From Acidimicrobiia bacterium (lineage in GTDB: Bacteria; Actinomycetota; Acidimicrobiia; Spongiisociales; Spongiisociaceae): a DNA stretch of 64,000 bases. The stretch spans positions 1 to 64,000 of the forward strand of contig JAGWAN010000011.1 of assembly GCA_021296345.1 (NCBI GenBank). The letters run 5' to 3'. The first letter of the stretch is position 1, and the number at the start of each line of letters is the position of its first letter. The translations under genes were made by a program, and so were the position numbers. Below are positions 17,973 through 25,693 of this stretch, in pieces. Below the pieces are notes generated by a model. The model was given only the letters and a program-made list of their open reading frames with translations. It was not told the DNA's origin and ran no database searches.

Positions 17973-18179
17973 CCGGACCCGCCGACCTCCAACCCGCCGT
18001 CGCTCCTTGTTCCAGCATCCCTTGTGCCAGTGTCGGCGCAGGTCCGGGTCCTCGTGGGGTACCACCACGAGGTGATACCGCCCCTTCGGGATGGTTTGCC
18101 CGCAACCTCCGCATTCGTAGGCCTTGAGAGCCGAGGAGGGCTGGACCGGACGGACGCTCAGCTGCCCAGGAAGGCCCAT
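17952..18179 (-). CDS. Small zinc-ribbon-like conserved actinobacterial protein
   Basis: A 75-residue protein with likely zinc ligands CGGCGQTIPKGRYH ... RRHWHKGCW (two CxxC-type cysteines, then histidines and a final cysteine). I recognise this pattern as a conserved hypothetical protein of actinobacteria, often mislabelled ATP/GTP-binding; its function is unknown. The last residues LDRSQE and the stop come from repeat copy E. It begins inside the 3' end of the upstream 37-residue membrane-protein gene (22 bp overlap), suggesting coupled translation. Confidence 0.68.
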   Translation of the reverse strand: MGLPGQLSVRPVQPSSALKAYECGGCGQTIPKGRYHLVVVPHEDPDLRRHWHKGCWNKERRRVGGRRVRLDRSQE

Positions 18180-18271
18180 GCCACCAGGGCGGCTGTCACG
18201 GCGATCGCTCCCACCACCATTGCCAGATCGGCTGCCCGGCGCTCCTGCTTTCGGAAGGGGTTGAATCCCAT
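18158..18271 (-). CDS. 37-residue single-span membrane protein
   Basis: A short frame from ATG 18269-18271 to TGA 18158-18160. It starts MGFNPFRKQERRAADLAMV, a basic cytoplasmic end, and continues with one hydrophobic helix (VVGAIAVTAALVAWAFLG). The MGFNPFRK start followed by a single helix is a recurring small-protein type in actinobacteria, so I believe it is real despite its size. The function is unknown. It overlaps the zinc-protein gene downstream and is divergent from comM. Confidence 0.62.
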   Translation of the reverse strand: MGFNPFRKQERRAADLAMVVGAIAVTAALVAWAFLGS

Positions 18272-18376
18272 GTGCCGATGTTATCTCGCACTCGCCCGAG
18301 GTTGGTCCCCGTAGCCATCACGGGAACTTTCGCGTTCTCGAGGATCGTGTCACATCCCCTCTCCATGCTTGAGGTC

Positions 18377-19849
18377 ATGTTCGCATCAACCAACTCCGTA
18401 GCCCTGGTCGGCGTAGAGGCGCGCGCCGTGAGGGTGGAGGCTCATGTAGGAGGAGGAGAGAAAGGCCGTCTGAACGTGGTGGGCTTGCCCGATACCGCGG
18501 TTCGGGAGGCCAAGGACCGGGTCATGGCGGCCATGTCGGTGGCGGGCTACCGATTCCCCGCCAGAACGGTGACGGTGAATCTGGCGCCGGCAGACCTTCC
18601 CAAGTCGGGGAGTGCGTACGACCTTCCCATCGCCATGGCGTTGCTGGCCGCGGCCGGCGAGATCCCGAAGAGCGCCTGCCAGGTGGTCGCCCTGGGTGAG
18701 TTGGCTCTCGACGGGAGCATCCGGCCCGCCCGGGGCGGGCTCGGAGCGGCCATCGTGGCGTCGGATATGGGACTCCCATGCCTCCTGCCCCCGGGAGCCG
18801 CCGAGGAGGCGGGCATCGTCTCGTCAGCCAAGGTGCAGATGGCGGGATCGCTGGGTGCCGCGATAGCGGCCGCACTGGGAGAGGGTGACTTTCGGCCACT
18901 GCCACCGGTCGAGCCGCCCACCGTGTCCATGCCCGACCTCTCGGAGGTGAGAGGCCAGCCACTCGCGAAGCGGGCGCTCGAAGTGGCAGCCGCCGGCGGG
19001 CATCACCTGCTCCTGGCGGGAGCGCCGGGATCAGGCAAGACGATGCTGGCTCGATGCATGCCGGGCGTACTGCCACCACTTGACGAGAAGGCCGCTCTGG
19101 AGGTGGCGCAGGTCTGGTCGTCAGCAGGGCGGCCCAGACCCTCGTTGTTCCAGCCTCCCATCCGATCGCCGCACCACACGGCCACCACGGCAGCCGTAAT
19201 CGGCGGGGGATCGGGCATGCCTGTACCGGGCGAGCTCAGCATGGCGCACCGCGGCGTGCTCTTCCTGGATGAGCTCGGGGAGTACCCACCGAGCCTGCTG
19301 GACGGACTCCGCCAGCCGCTGGAAGAGGGTCAGGTGACCATCGCGCGTAAGGGTATATCGGTCACGTTCCCGGCCATGGTCCAGCTGGTGGCGGCCACCA
19401 ATCCGTGCCCCTGTGGATACCACGGTGACAACCGGCATCCGTGCTCCTGTTCGGACCGCATGAAGCAGCGCTACAAGCGGCGCCTGTCTGGGCCCCTCAT
19501 GGACCGCTTCGATATCAGGGTCAAGGTTGCCAGGGTGGATCCGGACGCGATGATCGGCCCGCCCGAGGAGCCTTCGATCGAGGTGGCAAAGCGGATAGCA
19601 GCGGCACGTGAGGCACAGGAGCTACGCGGGGCTCGCAACCGCGAGTTGAGCCGGACCCAACTCGATTCCATGGAGGCGGCCCTGGGCGCCCGGCGGTTGG
19701 TCGAGGGCGCCCTCCGGCATGGCAGCCTCACCGGACGGGGCTTCGACCGGGTCCGCCGGTTGTCCCGCACCATCGCCGATCTCGATGGGTCAATCGCGGT
19801 CGAAGAACCTCACGCCGCCGAGGCACTGGCCCTGAGGGGGTTGGTATGA
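18377..19849 (+). CDS. comM: ComM/YifB-type Mg-chelatase-like AAA+ ATPase
   Basis: A 490-residue protein with an N-terminal Lon-protease-like domain (RLNVVGLPDTAVREAKDRV, LPKSGSAYDLPIAMALL), an AAA+ core with GAPGSGKTMLARCMPG and GVLFLDELGEYP, and a C-terminal Mg-chelatase part with NPCPCGYHGD. ComM hexamers are helicases that extend branch migration during natural transformation. It overlaps dprA by 4 bp. The start is uncertain: ATG 18377 (MFASTNSVALVGVEA) fits the family; an ATG four codons earlier is possible. Confidence 0.93.
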   Translation: MFASTNSVALVGVEARAVRVEAHVGGGEKGRLNVVGLPDTAVREAKDRVMAAMSVAGYRFPARTVTVNLAPADLPKSGSAYDLPIAMALLAAAGEIPKSACQVVALGELALDGSIRPARGGLGAAIVASDMGLPCLLPPGAAEEAGIVSSAKVQMAGSLGAAIAAALGEGDFRPLPPVEPPTVSMPDLSEVRGQPLAKRALEVAAAGGHHLLLAGAPGSGKTMLARCMPGVLPPLDEKAALEVAQVWSSAGRPRPSLFQPPIRSPHHTATTAAVIGGGSGMPVPGELSMAHRGVLFLDELGEYPPSLLDGLRQPLEEGQVTIARKGISVTFPAMVQLVAATNPCPCGYHGDNRHPCSCSDRMKQRYKRRLSGPLMDRFDIRVKVARVDPDAMIGPPEEPSIEVAKRIAAAREAQELRGARNRELSRTQLDSMEAALGARRLVEGALRHGSLTGRGFDRVRRLSRTIADLDGSIAVEEPHAAEALALRGLV

Positions 19850-20898
19850 CCTACGACCCTGACGCTCTCATCAGGTTGGCCCATGTGGGGATGCACCCGG
19901 ATCGGCTCCGCAACCTCGTAAGGAAAGCCGGAACCCCTACGCGGGTCCTGAGGAAGATCGAGATCGGCAAGCTGTCGGTCCCGGCTCTCGCTCGGGAAGC
20001 GGCCGCTGTCCCCGCTGACGAGCGCAGGGAGCAGCTCAGCCGAGCCGGGATCGACTTTCTGGTTGGAGGCGAGGCAGGTTTTCCAGGCCGGCTCGGCGAC
20101 CTGGATGACGCCCCGCTGTTCCTGTTCCAGAAGGGAGGGCCGTTCCAGGGTAGGGCGGTGGCGATCGTGGGTACCCGCGCCTGCACCACCTACGGGAGAC
20201 GCTTGGCTGAAAGATACGGAGAGGCCGTGTCGCGAGCCGGCTGGTGGGTGGTGAGCGGGCTGGCCAAGGGCATCGATGGCGCCGCCCACCGCGGTTCGTT
20301 GCGTGGTCCCACACCGGGTATTGCCGTGCTGGGTTCCGGGGTGGACGTGTGGTACCCGAGCCGGCACCGCGAACTCGGGATGTCACTCCTGGAGATGGGC
20401 GGTGCTGTGTGGAGCGAGGCCCCTCCCGGGGCCCGCCCGCTCGGCTGGCGCTTCCCGCCCAGGAACCGGCTCATATCAGGAGTCGCCCATGCCGTGGTCG
20501 TAGTGGAGGCCGGCGCCAAGGGAGGCGCGCTGGTGACCGCCAGGATGGCCCTTGAGCAGGGCCGCGATATCTTCGCAACTCCTGGTGACGTAGGCAGACC
20601 CAGCTCGGTGGGGTGCAACTTCTTGATCCGGGACGGCGCCTTTCCTGTCCTGGATGCCGACGACCTGCTGGAAAGCCTGGAGCTGGCCATGGGACCGTCT
20701 CCCGGCGCCACACCGTCCGAGGCATCCGCGGCAGCGGGCGATCCGGGCCTTCCTGTGGCGGAATTCCTTGCGACTCTGGGCGAAGGCCCTGTTTCGGGGA
20801 TGGCCGAGCTGGGGCGCTTGATGGCTCAGGGGGCGGTGACGATCGACGGTGACGGAATGGTGGTGGCCCTTCCCGGCGCCCCGGTCCCGCGCGACTGA
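19846..20898 (+). CDS. dprA: DNA processing protein DprA
   Basis: A 350-residue DprA/Smf. The Rossmann-like domain shows AVAIVGTRACTTYGRRLAERY, VVSGLAKGIDGAAHRGSL, GIAVLGSGVDVWYP and FPPRNRLISGVAHAVVVVEA, followed by GALVTARMALEQGRDIFATPG. A variable C-terminal part ends in a short winged-helix-like region. DprA protects incoming single-stranded DNA and loads RecA. Together with comM, comEA and comEC in this window it shows the core of a natural-transformation pathway. Confidence 0.95.
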   Translation: MTYDPDALIRLAHVGMHPDRLRNLVRKAGTPTRVLRKIEIGKLSVPALAREAAAVPADERREQLSRAGIDFLVGGEAGFPGRLGDLDDAPLFLFQKGGPFQGRAVAIVGTRACTTYGRRLAERYGEAVSRAGWWVVSGLAKGIDGAAHRGSLRGPTPGIAVLGSGVDVWYPSRHRELGMSLLEMGGAVWSEAPPGARPLGWRFPPRNRLISGVAHAVVVVEAGAKGGALVTARMALEQGRDIFATPGDVGRPSSVGCNFLIRDGAFPVLDADDLLESLELAMGPSPGATPSEASAAAGDPGLPVAEFLATLGEGPVSGMAELGRLMAQGAVTIDGDGMVVALPGAPVPRD

Positions 20899-20991
20899 CC
20901 ATGAGCGGTCTGTCTGCGAAATGAGTTGGTGTGTTCTGGCTGTCATCCCACACCACCGTTCCGCATACAGATCACTGGCTACGCTGGCGCC

Positions 20992-21735
20992 ATGCAATTG
21001 ACGGTGCTGGGCGCCAACGGCACTTATCCGACCACCGGACGCCCCGCCTCCGGATACCTGGTTTCCGACGGCGAGACGAACCTCTGGATGGACGCGGGGC
21101 CGGGCACATACCTGGCTCTGTGCAACGAGTTGGACCCGATGGAGATCGATGCTGTGTTCCTATCCCATCGGCATCCCGACCACTGCTCCGACATCTTCGC
21201 CCTGTATCACTCGGTCGCCTACGGGCGGGGCCGCCGGGGCCGGATCCCGGTCGTCTGTCCGGAAGGCCTTGCCGAAGCGCTCGCTGCGTTCTTGCAGCAC
21301 CCGGCGGCACTCGACAGCGCATTCGAGTTCGTCACCGCGGGCGACGGTGATTCGCTCCGGTTGGGGTCGATGGACGTCTCGATGGTGAGGACCAACCATC
21401 CTCCGCCCACCCTTGCCCCGCGCCTATCGGCGGGGGAGCGCTCGGTCACCTACACCGCCGACACCGGTCCGAGCGACGCGGTCGCATCGCATGCGGCGGG
21501 ATCGGACTTGCTGCTGGCCGAGGCGAGCATGTCCGGCAGGAGGGGTCCTGACTCCTATCCCCACCACATGACCGGCGCCGACGCCGGAACCATGGCCGCC
21601 AAGGCTGGCGTCGGGCGTCTTGTGCTGACCCACATCCCAGCCCATGTGGATCCCGGCCGGATCGTGGCGGAAGCGGAGTCCGAGTTTGATGGCCAGGTCG
21701 CGCTGGCCGTACCCGGCGCTCGCCTGACGGTGTAA
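20992..21735 (+). CDS. Metallo-beta-lactamase-fold hydrolase
   Basis: A 247-residue MBL-fold protein. It begins MQLTVLGANGTYPTTGRPAS and has the zinc motif LSHRHPDHCSD (HxHxDH), a later VSMVRTNHPPP, YTADTGPSD, and HMTGADAG / LTHIPAH near the end. This layout is that of the RNase Z/ElaC-like small hydrolases, but the flexible arm for tRNA binding is not obvious. The substrate is unknown. The start is ATG 20992; the open frame further upstream lies in the dprA-MBL gap. It sits directly before rph, as in many actinobacteria. Confidence 0.88.
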   Translation: MQLTVLGANGTYPTTGRPASGYLVSDGETNLWMDAGPGTYLALCNELDPMEIDAVFLSHRHPDHCSDIFALYHSVAYGRGRRGRIPVVCPEGLAEALAAFLQHPAALDSAFEFVTAGDGDSLRLGSMDVSMVRTNHPPPTLAPRLSAGERSVTYTADTGPSDAVASHAAGSDLLLAEASMSGRRGPDSYPHHMTGADAGTMAAKAGVGRLVLTHIPAHVDPGRIVAEAESEFDGQVALAVPGARLTV

Positions 21736-21754
21736 CGAGAGAGGTGGTGCGCAT

Positions 21755-22465
21755 ATGAGTTTTTCGAGGGAGAGACCTGCCGACGAGTTGAGGCCGATCA
21801 GGATCACCCAGGGCTATACCGAGATGACGCCCGGCTCGGTGTTGATCGAGATGGGTCGTACCGTGGTGCTGGCCACCGCTTCGGTCGCGGATACGGTGCC
21901 GCATTGGATGCGGAATACCAAGCGGGGATGGGTGAAGGCCGAGTACGCCATGCTCCCGGGATCGGGCAACCAGCGTATCTCACGGGGTGCCTACACATCG
22001 GGGCGTCCCAAGGAGATTTCCAGGCTCATCGGTCGCTCCCTTCGCTCGGTGGTGGCCCTGGAGAAGATGCCCGACGCGATGGTCACTGTGGATTGTGATG
22101 TGATCCAGGCCGACGGAGGAACGCGCACAGCGTCGGTTAACGCGGGATGGATCGCCCTTCACGACGCCCTGGAGTGGGCGGTGGGCGAGGGGCTTGTGGC
22201 GAAGAACCCGCTGCTCGACAGGGTGGCCGCCATCTCGGTGGGGTTGGTTGGAGGCATGGCAGTGCTCGACCTGGAATACGTGGACGACGTGGCGGCGTCG
22301 GTGGATTTGAACGTGGTCATGACCGGGCGCGGCTTGCTGGTGGAGGTCCAGGGCACCGCCGAAAAGCTCCCGTTCAGCCGGGCGGAGCTGGATGAACTTC
22401 TTGACCTGGCCGCGGGCGGGATCGCCCGGATCGCAGAGCTCCAGGGGGAGTTGGTGGCCGGGTGA
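21755..22465 (+). CDS. rph: Ribonuclease PH
   Basis: A 236-residue phosphorolytic 3'-5' exoribonuclease that trims tRNA 3' ends. The sequence shows RPADELRPIRITQGYTEMTP, WVKAEYAMLPGSGNQR, SRLIGRSLRSVVAL, TVDCDVIQADGGTRTASVNA and VEVQGTAEKLPFSRAELDEL. Full length for the family. GAGAGGTGG lies upstream of the ATG. It overlaps rdgB by 4 bp (GTGA). Confidence 0.96.
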   Translation: MSFSRERPADELRPIRITQGYTEMTPGSVLIEMGRTVVLATASVADTVPHWMRNTKRGWVKAEYAMLPGSGNQRISRGAYTSGRPKEISRLIGRSLRSVVALEKMPDAMVTVDCDVIQADGGTRTASVNAGWIALHDALEWAVGEGLVAKNPLLDRVAAISVGLVGGMAVLDLEYVDDVAASVDLNVVMTGRGLLVEVQGTAEKLPFSRAELDELLDLAAGGIARIAELQGELVAG

Positions 22466-23082
22466 GCCATACGGTCATCGGCCGCGCCGTGGTGGCCTCC
22501 AAGAACCCGGACAAGATCGCCGAGCTCGAAACGTTGCTGACCCGCCATGGGTTGGTCGCCGACTTGGTCCGTGGGATGGATTGGCCCGATGTGGTGGAGG
22601 ACGCCCCCACGCTGGAGGGCAACGCCCTCCTCAAGGCCCGCCAGGTGGCGCGCAGCACCGGCTTGCCCTCGATCGCCGACGATACCGGTCTGGAAGTGGA
22701 AGCACTGGGAGGAGCACCGGGAGTCCACACAGCCCGCTACTCGGGTCCGGACGCCACCTACCGGTCGAACGTTGACGCTCTGCTGGAGGCCCTCCGGGGC
22801 GTCGAGGATCGGAGGGGCCGTTTCCGGACCGTGGTGGTTGCAATCCTGGCGGACGGCACAGAAGTGGTAGCGGAAGCAGAGTTGGTCGGAGAGATCACGT
22901 TGGAGCGGCGCGGATCCTCCGGATTCGGATACGACCCGGTCTTCGCGGTGGATGGCCGCACTCTGGCGGAGATGGAGCCGCAGGAGAAGGACCTGATCAG
23001 CCACCGGGCTCGTGCCATCCGTGCGCTGGCGCATGCGCTGACCGCCAGAACACGCCTGGTTGTTTCACCGCCGGCCCACTAG
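22462..23082 (+). CDS. rdgB: dITP/XTP pyrophosphatase (RdgB/HAM1)
   Basis: A 206-residue house-cleaning enzyme that hydrolyses dITP, ITP and XTP. Motifs: VVASKNPDKIAELETLL at the N-terminus, EGNALLKARQVARSTGLPSIADDTGLEVEAL and GSSGFGYDPVFAV. GTG start (22462) overlapping the rph stop. The rph-rdgB pairing is widespread. Confidence 0.95.
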   Translation: MSHTVIGRAVVASKNPDKIAELETLLTRHGLVADLVRGMDWPDVVEDAPTLEGNALLKARQVARSTGLPSIADDTGLEVEALGGAPGVHTARYSGPDATYRSNVDALLEALRGVEDRRGRFRTVVVAILADGTEVVAEAELVGEITLERRGSSGFGYDPVFAVDGRTLAEMEPQEKDLISHRARAIRALAHALTARTRLVVSPPAH

Positions 23083-23085
23083 AAT
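23060..23085 (+). promoter_or_regulatory. Probable tRNA-Lys promoter
   Basis: TAGAAT (23080-23085) ends 7 bp before the mature 5' end of tRNA-Lys, the expected place for a -10 box. A weak -35 (TGGTTG, with 17 bp spacing) precedes it inside the rdgB 3' end. Confidence 0.4.
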
Positions 23086-23092
23086 GTTCTGT

Positions 23093-23166
23093 GGGTCGCT
23101 AGCTCAATCTGGCAGAGCAACGGACTCTTAATCCGCAGGTTCCGGGTTCGAGTCCCGGGCGACCCA
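23093..23166 (+). tRNA. tRNA-Lys (CUU)
   Basis: A 74-nt cloverleaf. The acceptor arms GGGTCGC and GCGACCC pair fully with discriminator A. The anticodon loop is CTCTTAA, giving CTT. The T arm is CCGGGTTCGAGTCCCGG. No CCA is encoded. Confidence 0.96.
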
Positions 23167-23207
23167 CTCCCGGGACGGTTCCGCAGCGGTCAACAGCGTC
23201 CCTCGTC

Positions 23208-23289
23208 GCGGGTGTGGCGGAACGGTAGACGCGCCAGGTTTAGGTCCTGGTGGGCAATGCCCGTGGGGGTTCGAGTCCCTCCACCCGCA
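23208..23289 (+). tRNA. tRNA-Leu (UAG)
   Basis: An 82-nt class II tRNA with a long variable arm (TGGGCAATGCCCG). The acceptor is GCGGGTG with CACCCGC; the anticodon loop TTTAGGT gives TAG. It lies 41 bp after tRNA-Lys, probably in the same transcript. Confidence 0.95.
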
Positions 23290-23293
23290 CTGT

Positions 23294-23422
23294 TAGTGGC
23301 CAGTGGCCGGTTTCAAGTGGCCACTGGTGGCCGGGAAGCAAACAAGTTCCTTTGCGCCCTTGAGCCTGTTGGGTTGGAAGCTGTCGTTCCCGGGTAACGG
23401 TTCACTGACCACTGACTACTGG
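23294..23422. repeat. Family 3 repeat, copy 1
   Basis: Starts TAGTGGCCAGTGGCCGG just after tRNA-Leu. It has a core with CAAGTTCC and TGTTGGGTTG, and ends CTGACCACTGACTACTGG. The same layout recurs at 42409-42557. On the minus strand the end gives the TAG stop codon of the anchored protein gene, read as CAG TAG TCAGTGG. Confidence 0.65.
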
Positions 23423-25080
23423 AAGGACACGAATACCGGCAGGGGGGTGAGCTCCAGCACCTGTTCGGGTGTGGCGGTGGGGGAATCCTCATCGTAGAAG
23501 TTCTTCCAACCCCACCAGAACCGGCCGGCGTCGGGTTCGCGGGTCAGGGCGTTCCAGGTGCTGTACTTGGCCGCCAGACTTCCCTGCCCGTCCATCTGGA
23601 TCAGCACTGCCAGCTCGGGCGGCGTCTCGATCAGGCTGCGGTTCGTGATCATGGAAAACCGGAACTGGTGGACGATGAAAAGCTTCTGGGGGAGCGCTTC
23701 CTCGCGGACGATGGCCGCAAGCCATTCGACCACCCGGTTGATCTCCGCCGCGTCGACCGTACCGATCTGGCGCAGATGGACCTGATCGGGCTTCAGCCTC
23801 CACTCAGGATCGAGGGCCAGGCCGACATGGGGTAGGCGCAGGAACTCCTCGTATATCTTCGCCTGGGTCAGGAAGTCGGTACGTCCCGGCTGCAGGTCCA
23901 GGACCACGTAGACATCGTTGGCGGCTGCGATCTCGATCCACGGCCGGATCACATCCCGGGCCGTTTCGGACGAGTAGTCGCCGTCCCCGCCGGCTCCGGC
24001 CGAGGCAACAGTGGCGATTATCTCGAACGTGGGAACTACGCTCAAGCCGTCCGCGCCGTAGCCCTCCATTATCGATCGGAGCCGGTTGACGGCTTCCTCG
24101 GGGCCTTGCTCGCCCAGCACTCCGAGGGCGGATGTCACCGGATGGCCGTAAACGGCCACGAGGCGGCGCCCGTCGCCCTCTCCGAACATGATGAGGCCGC
24201 CCCCGGGGATCTCGTCGTTCCGCCGTACCACCTCCAGCTGCCAGGCAGCATCCTCCTCGAAATCGGAAAGCAGGTCCACCCTGGTAGCACCGGCAATCAT
24301 CTCCCGGGCATAGGCCGGAAGGGCTCGGATGTCCCCCTCCACGGCAACCACGCCGACACCGATCTGGATGCCGAGGGCCATCAGCGAGGCGGGTGTCTGG
24401 GCCGGGTCCACCAGCCAGACGCGGTCAGGAGCCATCGGATTGGACGGGAATGCCGCTCCCCAATCGACCGCCATCGGCTCAACGGTGAATCCGGCGAGCG
24501 CGTCGCGGAGTATCCCCTCGTCAAAGCCGGCGGCCACGATCCGTTCCGGCGCCAGCCGGTGAAGCTCGGTTATCAAGCGATCGTCGAACCACCCTCCGAC
24601 GAGGAGCAAGGGCCCTCGAATACCGCTCGCCGCCATCGTGGTTATGGCCGGCGGATGGGTGGCGAAGGCCAGACCGACTTCGTGAGCACACGCAAAAGCG
24701 GCCTGCGAGATCTCGACGCTGGCCGGACCGGGCGCGGTCTCGGTGAGGCGGAAATCCGCCGGGATACGAGGTGAGCAGTGCCTCTCCGCCGGGGATGGTG
24801 TGGAGGCCGCCTGGGAGGAGGCCTCTTCGGATCGATCCCCCAGCTGGGTGACTTGACCGGTATCGGCAGAGGCCGTATCTGCGGCGAGTTCCCCGACGGG
24901 CGTTGCCGGATCGGCCGGTGGGGGGTCCTCCACAGTGCCCGACGGTGGGGCTTGCTCCGTCGACTCTCCGTCCGATGGCCAGTACAGGGCGATGGCAGCC
25001 AGGAGGGCGACTGCCGCAGTCAGACCTGCCGCGAAACGGAGAACCCGGTTCCCACGTGTGCTCGTAGGGTTAGAATCCAT
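23416..25080 (-). CDS. Anchored/secreted conserved actinobacterial protein
   Basis: A 554-residue protein starting MDSNPTSTRGNRVLRFAAG, with one N-terminal membrane helix (LTAAVALLAAIALYW) and a long Pro/Ala/Asp-rich linker, so it is probably surface-anchored. The middle (ISQAAFACAHEVGLAFA, RIVAAGFD) resembles cell-wall-binding repeat 2 segments. The C-terminal 250 residues (GYGADGLSVVPTFEIIATVAS, VVLDLQPGRTDFLTQAK, GLALDPEWRL, QKLFIVHQFR) form a conserved actinobacterial domain that looks like a TIM-barrel hydrolase; no function is established to my knowledge. The frame is open to 25287 but that part is antisense to tRNA-Pro. It is the only protein gene in the tRNA cluster. Confidence 0.75.
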   Translation of the reverse strand: MDSNPTSTRGNRVLRFAAGLTAAVALLAAIALYWPSDGESTEQAPPSGTVEDPPPADPATPVGELAADTASADTGQVTQLGDRSEEASSQAASTPSPAERHCSPRIPADFRLTETAPGPASVEISQAAFACAHEVGLAFATHPPAITTMAASGIRGPLLLVGGWFDDRLITELHRLAPERIVAAGFDEGILRDALAGFTVEPMAVDWGAAFPSNPMAPDRVWLVDPAQTPASLMALGIQIGVGVVAVEGDIRALPAYAREMIAGATRVDLLSDFEEDAAWQLEVVRRNDEIPGGGLIMFGEGDGRRLVAVYGHPVTSALGVLGEQGPEEAVNRLRSIMEGYGADGLSVVPTFEIIATVASAGAGGDGDYSSETARDVIRPWIEIAAANDVYVVLDLQPGRTDFLTQAKIYEEFLRLPHVGLALDPEWRLKPDQVHLRQIGTVDAAEINRVVEWLAAIVREEALPQKLFIVHQFRFSMITNRSLIETPPELAVLIQMDGQGSLAAKYSTWNALTREPDAGRFWWGWKNFYDEDSPTATPEQVLELTPLPVFVSFQ

Positions 25081-25110
25081 GTTCAACGAGCGCTCCTGAG
25101 GGTGCTCGAC

Positions 25111-25184
25111 CGGGCTGTGGCGCAGCTTGGCAGCGCGCCTGCTTTGGGAGCAGGAGGTCGTCGGTTCGAATCCGACCAGCCCGA
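25111..25184 (+). tRNA. tRNA-Pro (UGG)
   Basis: 74 nt. Acceptor CGGGCTG with CAGCCCG and discriminator A; anticodon loop TTTGGGA gives TGG; T arm GTCGGTTCGAATCCGAC. It is divergent from the anchored-protein gene, whose start lies 30 bp to the left. Confidence 0.95.
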
Positions 25185-25288
25185 CCTGAACTTCCCGGTA
25201 GCAGGCGGTGTGAAGGCTAGCCGTTCGCTCCTCGTTTTTCGCGGACCTGTCCGGCAAGGGCGCGCCCTTGCCGAGTCGACATGGCATG

Positions 25289-25294
25289 TATTAT
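25289..25294 (+). promoter_or_regulatory. Possible -10 box for tRNA-Gly
   Basis: TATTAT lies 11 bp before the tRNA-Gly gene; the nearest -35-like TTGCCG is 15 bp upstream, slightly short spacing. Confidence 0.3.
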
Positions 25295-25305
25295 GGAGAG
25301 GACCG

Positions 25306-25378
<73 letters not shown>

Positions 25379-25425
25379 GACGGATGAGTCCTGGACCGGG
25401 CTGCTGGAGCGTAGGGCTGTGATTA

Positions 25426-25498
25426 GCCCCCGTAGCTCAGTGGACAGAGCAGGAGCCTTCTAAGCTCTTGGTCGGAGGTTCGAATCCTTCCGGGGGCG
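25426..25498 (+). tRNA. tRNA-Arg (UCU)
   Basis: 73 nt. Acceptor GCCCCCG with CGGGGGC and discriminator G; anticodon loop CTTCTAA gives TCT; T arm CGGAGGTTCGAATCCTTCC. Confidence 0.95.
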
Positions 25499-25571
25499 CG
25501 CCACGATCGGTACTGATCCGGATATGGCGGGTCCGAGACAAAAAGGAGCCGGGTGTAGCGCCCGGCGCATG

Positions 25572-25646
25572 GTGGCCGTAGCTCAGCCTGGTTAGAGCGC
25601 CTGGTTGTGGTCCAGGAGGTCGGGGGTTCGAGTCCCCTCGGTCACC
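25572..25646 (+). tRNA. tRNA-His (GUG)
   Basis: 75 nt. Acceptor GTGGCCG with CGGTCAC and discriminator C, with an encoded G at -1 as required for His identity. Anticodon loop TTGTGGT gives GTG. It ends 47 bp before the tig start. Confidence 0.95.
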
Positions 25647-25693
25647 CCGGTGTGAGTCGTTCGACCGCGCCTTGCCGGACTCCTGGGAGTGTC

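Noticed and set aside
25081-25287. N-terminal extension of the anchored-protein frame (GFEPTTSCSQSRRAA)
   Set aside because: It is antisense to tRNA-Pro. Translated tRNA complements give this false motif in many databases; the real start is ATG 25078-25080.
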